From contig NC_057795.1 in NCBI RefSeq assembly GCF_018294505.1, positions 225,607,193 to 225,671,192 of the forward strand: DNA of 64,000 nt, read 5' to 3'. The notes below the pieces were generated by a model that was not told where the DNA came from, searched no databases, and saw only the letters and a program-made list of their open reading frames with translations. Positions 43,963-52,382 of this stretch are shown here, in pieces. Within the stretch, counting starts at the first letter, position 1. The number at the start of each line of letters is the position of its first letter. This DNA is from Triticum aestivum. Taxonomy: Eukaryota; Streptophyta; Magnoliopsida; Poales; Poaceae. The position numbers and the translations under genes were made by a program.

Positions 43963-44451
43963 TGGGGGGAAACCCTTCTGTCCTCTATTGTTCGGCGGTC
44001 GGGTCTCTTCCTCGTCATCGCTATGCAGCCCCCTGTCATTGTTTTCGGCAATTAACTTGCCTGCCTGCTTGAATACCCAACAGTCTCTGTTGGTGTGGTT
44101 GGCTGGTTTTTCGGGGGTGCCGTGTATCTGGCACAAGCGGTCGAGTATTCTGTCCAAATTGGACGGACCCAGAGTAGTTCTTTTGAATGGCTTTTTCCGC
44201 TGACCGGGTTTAGAGCCTCTGAATCCGGCATTGGCTGCCGTATCCTCACTATTGTCGCCGTTGATGCGGCGCTTGTTTTTGTTACGACGCGACCTGCCAT
44301 TTCGGTCCTTGAAATCCGGACTGCCAGAATTTTTGCTGAGGTTGTTGATGCGTGCTACCCAGCTGTCCTCACCCGCGCAGAAGGGGTCATGAGTGATGTG
44401 AGGGCTGGCATGGATTTTGGCTTTTCCTGTCCCAGGTGCCGGGAAAGCCAC
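43963..44451 (-). pseudogene. Element F gag C-terminus
   Basis: Fragment in the protease frame. It begins effectively at the frameshift near 44390 with FCAGEDSWVARINNL, then a basic stretch (RNGRSRRNKNKRRING) and a CCHC-like CQIHGTPEKPANHTNRDCWV finger, which may bind RNA. The frame ends at 43960. Upstream codons of this frame (44395-44451) are an off-frame lead-in. Confidence 0.7.
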
Positions 44452-46517
44452 TCATCGCGGATGTTATGCTTGAAGGCCGTGAGGGCCTCCGCATCCGGAC
44501 AGTCGACGATTTGGTTTTTCTTGGTTAAGAACTGTGTCCAGAATTGTCTAGCCGATTCGTCTGGCTGCTGAATTATGTGGCTTAGGTCATCAGCGTCTGG
44601 TGGTTGCACATACGTGCCTTGGAAGTTATCGAGGAATGCGGCTTCCAGGTCTTCCCAACTCCCAATTGACTCTGCTGGCAAGCTGTTAAGCCAATGTCGG
44701 GCTGGTCCTTTAAGCTTGAGGGGGAGATATTTGATGGCGTGAAGATCGTCACCGCGGGCCATGTGGATGTGAAGAAGATAGTCTTCGATCCAAACCGCGG
44801 GGTCTGTTGTGCCATCGTAAGATTTGATATTCACGGGTTTCAACCCTTCGGGGATTTGATGATCCATTACTTCATCTGTGAAGCATAGTGGGTGTGCGGC
44901 GCCTCTGTACTGGGCGATATCACGACGGAGCTCAAAAGAGCTTTGTCTGTTTTGTTCGAGCCGGCCGGACTTACTGTGTCCGGCGTGACGGTTGTCGTCA
45001 CATACCGTGGGGCGCCCACGCGATCCATAGATCGATCTTGATTGTCTTGCCTTATCCTCCAATATATCTCGCAAGTCCGGCGCGTTCCCCTGTGGCCTTG
45101 TGCTTTTCGAGCGATGCCGGGGTACGGGTCTAGTGAAGGGCCTAGAGGCCTCTCTGTCGCGACCACGGGGTGGTCGGTCAGCCATATTGTCTCCTGGTGA
45201 TGCGAGTTCATATGCTTCCTCCTCTAATCGGGGAAGCAGCTTGCGTTTAGGGTAGCTTTTGGAGGGGCGTTCAAGCTCATGCTCTTCGGCCGCGAGGACT
45301 TCAGTCCATCTATCGGCTAGCAGATCTTGATCAGTTCTAAGCTGTTGCTGCTTTTTCTTGAGGCTGTTCGTCGTGGCCATAAGCCTATGTTTAAAACGCT
45401 CTTGTTCGACGGGATCCTCAGGCACGACGAATTCATCGTCATCGAGGCTTGCCTCATCTCCGAAGGGAGGCATGTAATCCTCTACCTCTTCTTCTGCCGC
45501 TCTCTTATGAGGGCTGGCATCTCTGTCCTCCTGCGCTGGATCTTGCTGGAGTGGGTTGTCTTCGGCACTATCTGGGGTGTTATTATCTCCGGTGCCGGAA
45601 TCTTCATTCTTGCTGTGGCGGGATTTAGAGCGGCGCCGCTGACGCCGGCGCTTGGGCTGTTTCTTGGAGGGGTCATCCTCCGCTGTTCCTTCGCCATTCC
45701 CATCCTTTGGGATATCCACCATGTATATGTCATATGATGAGGTGGCTTTCCAGTGCCCGGTGGGCGCTGATTCTTGTTTGTCTCCGGCATCGTCGTCCAT
45801 ACCGTCGATGTCTTCGGAGTCGTAGTCTAGCATGTCGGTTAGATCGTCGACAGCAGCTACCAAGTGGGTGGTGGGTGGGCTTTGAATTTCTTCGTCGTCC
45901 GCATCCCAACCGTCCTGACCACAATCCGGCCAGGGCTCTCCTGATAACGAGAGATACTTTAGCGAACTCAAGATGTCGCCGAAAGGTGAGTGTTGAAAGA
46001 TGTCCGCTGCGGTGAACTCCATGGTCGGCGCCCAATCGGATTCGATCGGAGGGGGCGCAGGAGGTTCGGAGTCCGGCAAGGAGTCCGGCACCTCGGAGTC
46101 ACGAGCTTCATGAGGGACAAGGTCATTGTTCGGCTCTATCGCCGTAGAGGTTGCAGCCCCCGAGGCGGTGTCTAGCCATCCGTCCTCGACCTGCGCAGCC
46201 GGCTCCGAATTGATGACTGGAGCGGGTTCGAGTGCGGCCTCCAGGGTACTACCCAGATGCAGGGCTAAATCATGCTTGCCGTGACAGTGCGGCACACTCG
46301 GCTGTGGCTCGAATCCATCGAGGATCAAGTCCCCACGGATGTCGGCCGTGAAGTTCAAACTTCCAAATCTGACCTGACGGCCAGGGGCGTAGTTTTCGAT
46401 CTGCTCCAGTTGGCCAAGCAAATTGGCCCGCAGTGCGAAGCTGCCGAATACGAAGATCTGTCCGGGGAGAAAGGTCTCACCCTGGACTGCGTCGTTGATG
46501 ATGGTCGAAGAAGCCAT
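44355..46517 (-). CDS. Element F gag, main part
   Basis: I choose the Met at 46517 (MASSTIINDAVQGETFLPGQ), the first in the internal domain; the open frame extends up to 46640 only by reading out of the LTR. Total ~720 codons. The N-terminal third is acidic and Pro/Asp/Glu-rich. The middle has KKQPKRRRQRRRSKSRHS, a strongly basic run of the nuclear-localisation kind. A coiled-coil-like part (FKHRLMATTNSLKKKQQQLR) follows. The capsid block near residues 575-720 reads YDGTTDPAVWIEDYLLHIHM, LKLKGPARHWLNSLP and AFLDNFQGTYVQPP. A frameshift near 44390 ends it. The long acidic N-terminus is typical for this Triticeae family. Confidence 0.8.
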   Translation of the reverse strand: MASSTIINDAVQGETFLPGQIFVFGSFALRANLLGQLEQIENYAPGRQVRFGSLNFTADIRGDLILDGFEPQPSVPHCHGKHDLALHLGSTLEAALEPAPVINSEPAAQVEDGWLDTASGAATSTAIEPNNDLVPHEARDSEVPDSLPDSEPPAPPPIESDWAPTMEFTAADIFQHSPFGDILSSLKYLSLSGEPWPDCGQDGWDADDEEIQSPPTTHLVAAVDDLTDMLDYDSEDIDGMDDDAGDKQESAPTGHWKATSSYDIYMVDIPKDGNGEGTAEDDPSKKQPKRRRQRRRSKSRHSKNEDSGTGDNNTPDSAEDNPLQQDPAQEDRDASPHKRAAEEEVEDYMPPFGDEASLDDDEFVVPEDPVEQERFKHRLMATTNSLKKKQQQLRTDQDLLADRWTEVLAAEEHELERPSKSYPKRKLLPRLEEEAYELASPGDNMADRPPRGRDREASRPFTRPVPRHRSKSTRPQGNAPDLRDILEDKARQSRSIYGSRGRPTVCDDNRHAGHSKSGRLEQNRQSSFELRRDIAQYRGAAHPLCFTDEVMDHQIPEGLKPVNIKSYDGTTDPAVWIEDYLLHIHMARGDDLHAIKYLPLKLKGPARHWLNSLPAESIGSWEDLEAAFLDNFQGTYVQPPDADDLSHIIQQPDESARQFWTQFLTKKNQIVDCPDAEALTAFKHNIRDEWLSRHLGQEKPKSMPALTSLMTPSARVRTAG

Positions 46518-46545
46518 CGAGCCTATCGGTGACGACACAGAGGAA

Positions 46546-46564
46546 CTCTCAATGAAAGCACCAA
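46546..46564 (-). other. Element F primer binding site
   Basis: Minus strand TTGGTGCTTTCATTGAGAG directly after the 5' LTR. It does not look like initiator-Met tRNA; it is the form seen in this gypsy group. I did not identify the tRNA. Confidence 0.6.
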
Positions 46565-47095
46565 TGTCGGTGTCAAAACCGGTGGATCTCGGGTAGGGGG
46601 TCCCGAACTGTGCGTCTAGGCGGATGGTAACATGAGACAAGGGACACGATGTTCTACCCAGGTTCGGGCCCTCTTGATGGAGGTAAAACCCTACGTCCTA
46701 CTTGATTAATATTGATGATGTGTGTTACAAGAGTAGATCTACCACGAGATCAAGGAGGCTAAACCCTAGAAGCTAGCTGATGCGGAGCATCCTACGGTCA
46801 TCACCATGTCAAGAGTCCGTTTGGCAAGTGACATGTGCGACCTCTACTTCACATACACAAACGTGAATCTTCTCCTTTACACGTGCTCACTTGACCCCTT
46901 TGAGGATGGTGTACTACTTGACACTTCTCCCGTGTGCATGCATAGGTATTGTCGGAGCTTCACGGATGTCAAGGAGGAGTACAAGCGCCAAGGAATGACT
47001 ACACCATCCGCGAGGGAAGCATGGAAGAGAAGACGAAAGAAAGGAGAAGAAGACGGAGCGGCTGCAGGAGCCAGGCCGGACATCCGGACCGCCGT

Positions 47096-47262
47096 CCGGA
47101 TCATCCGGGCTCAGCCGGATCATCCGGGTACCCCTCCGGATCATCCGGATAATTGCGTCCGAAGACACCCGAAGGCCTCATGTGAAGCCGGATCATCCGG
47201 GCCCCCTCCCGGATCATCCGGACGATGGCCGGATCATCCGGACCCTCATCCGGATCATCCGG
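47096..47262 (+). repeat. Palindrome array CCGGATCATCCGG in element H U3
   Basis: Seven exact copies start at 47096, 47115, 47136, 47188, 47209, 47229 and 47250, with a further variant near 47076. The word is a perfect 13-nt palindrome around one base. It lies ~80-240 bp upstream of the TATA box, so it may act in promoter control. In the 3' LTR (54717-54883) two copies carry single changes. Confidence 0.85.
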
Positions 47263-47338
47263 GCCTTGCCTGCGTGCAACGTTTCGGGCCGATGCCCATG
47301 TACCCATTCACCCCCTTACTTACCCCTTCGCCCACTAG

Positions 47339-47348
47339 ACTATAAATA
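47339..47348 (+). promoter_or_regulatory. TATA box of element H 5' LTR
   Basis: actataaata at about 47339-47348, repeated at 54960-54969 in the 3' LTR, downstream of the palindrome array. The LTR-spanning ORF stops just at this point. Confidence 0.7.
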
Positions 47349-47731
47349 GACCTCCTCCTCCCCATTTTTAGGGTTAGCAAATATGATAGCTCATTCTTAG
47401 GTGAGCTTTGCTCCTACCTCTTCTCTTGAGAGAGAGAGAGACTACCACTCCCATGGAGTTCAAGACCTCCATGTGAGAAGATCCTTCTAGGATTCAAGCC
47501 CCCATCTCATTTGGATTTGGGATGAACTCTACCTTGTATCTTTCTCTTTGTTGTTCATGTACCTTGTGATCTTGTGTGTTTGATTGTCTAGTGGATGTGT
47601 GATTTGGACTTGTTCTTGAGTGTTTCCCCTTGTGATTTCTCCCCGTTCTTCCCCGTGTTCATCGTATTCTTCGAGGGATCCCGCTCCAAACGTGAAAGAT
47701 CGACGCTATAGGGTTCCACCCTACATCATCA

Positions 47732-47745
47732 TGGTATCATGAGCC
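47732..47745 (+). other. Element H primer binding site
   Basis: TGGTATCATGAGCC, three bases after the 5' LTR, is the initiator-Met type, identical in its core to the PBS of D. Confidence 0.85.
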
Positions 47746-49804
47746 ACGTTGATCACGTTTTTGGAGCCCCTACCCCGTATTTTCTAGATTGATTTTGTTG
47801 TTTTCGTCCTAAATCCGAAAATCCCCACCAAAAATAGCCCCAAAATTTTTTGTGATTTGTTGGTTTGATGATGTTTTGTTAATTTTGATCCGTGGATTTG
47901 CTTGGTTTCAAGTGGATCTAGCATTTCCCCAAGTTTCCTCACCTTCCATCCACGAAATCCCTCAAATTTTGCCCCGAAAATCATCCATTTCCGCCCAAAA
48001 ATTCGTCCCCGAGAGGAAATCCCGAGCAGTTTGACCTGCCCGGATCATCCGGACCTTCTCCCGGATCATCCGGACATCTCCCGGATCAGCTGGACCCTCT
48101 CCCGGACATCCGGATACCCCACGCACCCAGAAAACAGAACCGGAGCTGACGAACCCAGATCATCCGGCTGTACACCCGGATCATCCGGACCTAGCCCGGA
48201 TCATCCGGACCTCCTCCCGGATGTCCGGTTAACCCTGAAACTGACACGGCTGAAATTTTGTTTTGGTCATAACTAATTCATCCGGAGTCCGTTTTTGACG
48301 TTCTTTAGCTCGTTTTGAAGCTATTGACATCCCCTATCCCACAAAAATACCACCAACACCATTTGACACCATCAAATTTTCGGGATTTTGGCATCTTTGC
48401 CTAGGGCTTCCACCATATCATCCGCATAGCCACCACCGACTTCCGCAACCTAACCCATTTTGTTCCCCATTGCATATGTGGTTGTATGAGTTGTGATTAG
48501 AGTCTCCTAAGGTGTTTCGGCTACTTAGGGACGATTACTTCTTCATCAACCACCACGACCACTTCCACATAACCTTGCCCATCATACACTTCCACCAACC
48601 CAACCTAACCCAATTTTGTTTGAGCTTGTTTGAGTTGTGGCTTGTGTCTCCTAAGGTGTTTCGGCTACTTAGGGACGGCAACTTCAACTCCGACTCGTGT
48701 ATAGCCCATCATTCCACTTCCGCATTGCCTAGTGCAACACCACCACCGCTTTCCGCTAATATCATTTTGACATTTGACGTGTGAGATTTTGAGTTCGCGG
48801 TTTTTCCGTTTCCTAAGGTGTTTCGGCTACTTAGGGACGAGTCTCCATCATCTTGGTATCTACATCAAGAACACCGCTACTCATCATCGTCGGACGGTAA
48901 CCTCCATATCATCTTGGTATCATGGTATCCCTCCATTGTATATTCCCTTGCTATTGCATTGTTAACCCCTAGCCTTACTTTTGCGTCGCTTGCCTATCGA
49001 GACTAGCCATTTGAGTATTGCCGGCAACGTTACTTGTGCACATTAGTGATTATACTTCCCATAAGCATACATACCATATCATCGTGGTGCATGCTATCAT
49101 ATCTTGTGTCACAAGTTTGTTCCCGCATATACACAATTGCTATCTTTGTTTGTGCATTGTGCAAAGTGGCCATAGAAAAAAAAAGAAATAAAGCTTTTAA
49201 GCAAAAGATAATGAGAGCAAAGAAGCTTGTAAGCAAGTGCCATAGCATCATACCACATTGCATATAAGATTGTCATATCCGATCATCTTGGATCATCTTG
49301 AGAGAAACACCGGGAACCATACATACATAGCATACTTGGGATAGAAAGTTTATCCATTTTGCATCTTATAGGTTGTGCACAAGTGTTGTATCCGCCTATT
49401 GAGCAATCGTGCTAGCGTCTCTCTTGAGTTGTGCAACACGAGCGTTTTCCGTGGATTCCACATTTTGTGCTCATTCCTTGGTTGCACGACCCCATTTATC
49501 TATCCGTGTGTGTGTTTCCGTGTGCCACATATTGCTATTGGTCTACTTGTTTCACTTGCGAATTTGTGAATCTCTTTCAACATTATTGACTCTTGCTAAC
49601 ATTTTGCATCAAATTTTTTGTGCCACTATCCTCACCGAGCTCTACCATAAGCTTTACTTGATAGGTGTGAGTGAACAAGTCCGGTACCAATTCCACTATT
49701 CTTTCGTCTCACATTGAGTGAAACGAGATACATCCTCAACTTTGGGAAAAGGTAACTTGGTATTGTTTATCTCATTTCCTACTCACCTCTACTCGAGTCT
49801 TGTG
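47746..49804 (+). other. Element H leader with second palindrome array
   Basis: A ~2.06 kb leader. The first ~290 nt resemble the leader of D. Exact CCGGATCATCCGG copies are at 48040, 48061, 48176 and 48196 within a wider set of variants to 48228. Hairpin repeats follow at 48506-48835. The last ~430 nt before gag again resemble D's leader. No long coding frame is visible. Confidence 0.75.
48506..48835 (+). repeat. Three copies of a leader hairpin in element H
   Basis: Each copy is CCTAAG, 12-nt loop gtgtttcggcta, CTTAGG, followed by GGACG. Copies span 48506-48529, 48650-48673 and 48812-48835, spaced 144 and 162 nt. Stem and loop are identical in all three while the sequence between copies differs, so the hairpin is conserved. 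D's leader has no copy that I can find. Confidence 0.8.
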
Positions 49805-49936
49805 ATGGATAGGCAAGGCATTTCACCTTCGGTCTACAACAACAACGACGAGTTCGATGTCACAAAAAACAACTCCGACGCCAAGATGCAAGCTCAAATG
49901 GAGGAGATCAAAGCCCTCATCAAGTACTACAAGTGA
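49805..49936 (+). pseudogene. Element H gag N-terminus
   Basis: Starts ATGGATAGGC at 49805 (MDRQGISPSVYNNNDEFDVT), homologous to the D gag start. It continues DAKMQAQMEEIKALIKYYK, a short coiled-coil-like segment, and stops at 49934. An upstream in-frame ATG at 49718 is less likely because D aligns at 49805. The next gag part is in another frame, so a frameshift lies before 50086. Confidence 0.6.
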
Positions 49937-50085
49937 TCTTCCTCATCTTCGAGAAGACGCTCAAGAGCACATGCTTCCGAGCTACCATCTCCGGCAAGAT
50001 CACATCGGCATCGACACCATCACCAACAAGAACGTGAAGGTCAAGAGCTCACACCAACAACCGCTCAACGACTTCACCATCTCCC

Positions 50086-51651
50086 TTGGCATCTTCGCCA
50101 AGCGACTTCAAGGCATCTTCGCCTACGGACATACGGCATCTTCGCCAACAAGAACCCCAAGACTACGCTCAAGAGAAGCTCCCCAAGCTCAAGTCCGCGA
50201 CTTCCACGAGCTACTACGACCTCGACACCGACAATGAGATTCCTTTCTATGGGACTCAAGAACCCGAGGAGTATCTCGAGTGGGAGCGTTTGATGGACGA
50301 CTACCTCAAGCTACATCAAGTTCCTCCTGAAGATCAAGTGAAGTGCGCCACAAGAAACTTCCATGACTACGCCTTGTCTTGGTGGCTTCACACACCTTCA
50401 GAGTACTACGACATGAGTTGGCCCAAGATGAAGAGAGCTTTGCGGCAAGAGTTTGTGCCTCCAACCTACACAGAACAACCTCGACGCCAATTGGAGAACA
50501 CCATCCAAGGATCCAAGTCCATCGACAAGTACTTCAAGGAGATGATGATTGCCTTGCGATGAGCCGGCGTGGACGACCCCATTTCGATGAAGCTCCACTT
50601 CATGATGGGATTACACAATGACATCTCAAAGACCATCTTCCTCGAGAACTAAAAGTCCATCGACGACTACTACGTTGGTGCTCTCAAGGCGGAACAAGAA
50701 CTCATGAAGGCCAAGGCTTCTCTCCCCCAAGCATACTTCGCGGCGACCAAGCACTACGACAAGCATGAGGCTAGTACCACCAAAATGTCCAAGCCCGACG
50801 AGCTCCAAGATGATGCTCCCAAGTTTGACTTCACCGCCATCCCTCTTTGTGGCATTGATGGTGCCGAGTCTACTTCGACTCTTTTTCAAGACGGTGCGGC
50901 GACGAGTACGACTACGGAGACCCTCAAGGACCAAGCTTTGGAGGCGAGCGACAAGGTGGCGAGCAAGGATGATGCTTCCATCTTTGGGGGCGAGAGTGAT
51001 GATGTGCCATCTTCGGCCTTCATCTACGGCGACGGTGACGAGATGATCGAGCATGGGATTTTCCCTTCGGTCATGGAGGAGAGTGATGATGTGCCATCTT
51101 CGGCCTTCATCCACGGCGACGATGACGAGATGGTTGAGCATGGGATCTTCCCTTCGACCACGGCGACGTATGATGACTTGAGTGACTTGTGCCACCATAT
51201 TGAGAGTGAGAGTGACTTCACCACTAGCCCCATATATGATGAGTTGCCACAATTCCCATGTGAGGAGAGCCACAACCCCCACCACTTGAGTGAGATGAGT
51301 GACTCCACCATACGTGAGTTTGAGTGCACCTATTTTGAGGGAGTGAGTGAACCACCACATAGAGAGAGTGAGATAGTTGATAGGTCTCGTGAGGCCATTT
51401 GCATTTCTAACAACTTGACCTCTACCTCTATTGTGTCTTCTCGTTTGGTGCTAGGTCCCATTTATGATGACGCGCCGATCCTCGACGACTTCGTCCTCCC
51501 TTTGGACAAGACGATGGCCATGGTGGATTATGATGCACCCCCACATGGTTCCATCAAGATGATGATGATGACCACCATTTGGTCTTTCCCACCTCACCTA
51601 CACCACTTGAGTGGAATGACAAAGGTAACAAAGGTGACGGTGATGCTCTAG
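50086..51651 (+). pseudogene. Element H gag-like core and acidic tail
   Basis: One frame with two stops (50560-50562 and 50650-50652). Residues 55-158 hold a gag block: FYGTQEPEEYLEWERLMDDY, YALSWWLHTP, RALRQEFVPPTYTEQPRRQL, QGSKSIDKYFKEM, equivalent to the D gag core. After the second stop come KSIDDYYVGALKAEQELMKA and an acidic region. Two tandem 29-residue repeats (50992-51078 and 51079 onward) contain DDVPSSAFI and HGIFPS. No zinc knuckle or protease is seen. The protein would be a particle or RNA-binding protein only by analogy with gag. Confidence 0.65.
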
Positions 51652-52382
51652 TCCCACTAGTGGACATTCTTGACATTGATTGCTTGCATGATGTTGATCC
51701 ACCTAGTACCATGCTTCATGCTAGTATGATTTCCCCATGCGATGATTTGCCCATTTATGATGAGTATGATGATTCTATTGTGGAGTCTATTAGTTGTGAT
51801 GCCATGTTACATAGGATTTCTTGTGACAATTCTTTAGGTCACATCATGTTTGCTAATCCGCTTGACTTGTCATATGCTATGCATGAGATCAATCATATGT
51901 CTTATTTGCAATCTCTTCATAGTGACTATGCATATGCCATTAAAATAAACCCAATTTGCACATATGGCATAGATGACAAGCCCATGGTTATTGGCATTTG
52001 TTTTTCTTGTGATGATATTGATATGCTCCCTTTGCATCATTTATCTCATATGCCATGCCATGCCCACCTAGCTTCGGATATGCATTGTTTTGGATGTTGT
52101 CCATTTTCTCCATGTGATGTTTCCGATATTGTTCATGAGGAGACCCCCATAGTTTCCTCATGCATTGTAGGAGATTTTGATCCATCCCATTCATTGCATG
52201 ATCCCAATACTTGTGTGCACCATATGCTCCCCATGAATGAAAATCCTATTGATGTGCCATATACTTGTATGCTCAATTTGCATCCCCATCGTGTCATACA
52301 TAATAACTATTCTTTCATGATGGATGACATGTTCTTATACCATGCATCAAATTTCTTTGAGCGATTGCTTATCTTGTGCTAA
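51579..52382 (+). CDS. Element H unknown ORF 1 (Asp/His/Cys/Met-rich)
   Basis: A 267-codon frame in a different phase from gag, starting inside the gag tail. It reads VPLVDILDIDCLHDVDPPST, then DDLPIYDEYDDSIVESIS and LDLSYAMHEINHMSYLQSLH, with many His, Cys, Met and Asp. It ends with MDDMFLYHASNFFERL, a form of the repeat motif found twice in the next ORF. No domain is recognised. A frameshift near 52330-52380 probably separates it from ORF 2, so the two may once have been one protein. Confidence 0.5.
   Translation: MVFPTSPTPLEWNDKGNKGDGDALVPLVDILDIDCLHDVDPPSTMLHASMISPCDDLPIYDEYDDSIVESISCDAMLHRISCDNSLGHIMFANPLDLSYAMHEINHMSYLQSLHSDYAYAIKINPICTYGIDDKPMVIGICFSCDDIDMLPLHHLSHMPCHAHLASDMHCFGCCPFSPCDVSDIVHEETPIVSSCIVGDFDPSHSLHDPNTCVHHMLPMNENPIDVPYTCMLNLHPHRVIHNNYSFMMDDMFLYHASNFFERLLILC

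Larger units (their letters stand above)
46778..47728 (+). repeat. Element H 5' LTR
   Basis: TGATGCGGAGCATCC to CCTACATCA. It encodes an open frame at 46806-47345 that is the same as the last part of the long ORF in the 3' LTR. It contains the palindrome array and a TATA box. Confidence 0.92.

Noticed and set aside
47096..48228. Regularly spaced palindromes as a possible CRISPR array
   Set aside because: Plant nuclear LTR and leader DNA; units are 13 nt with spacers of varying length, some shorter than 10 nt, and no cas genes.
50626..51360. 244-codon minus-strand frame in H
   Set aside because: Antisense to the gag tail, Val/Gly/Arg-rich shadow produced by the GAT/GAG-rich coding strand.
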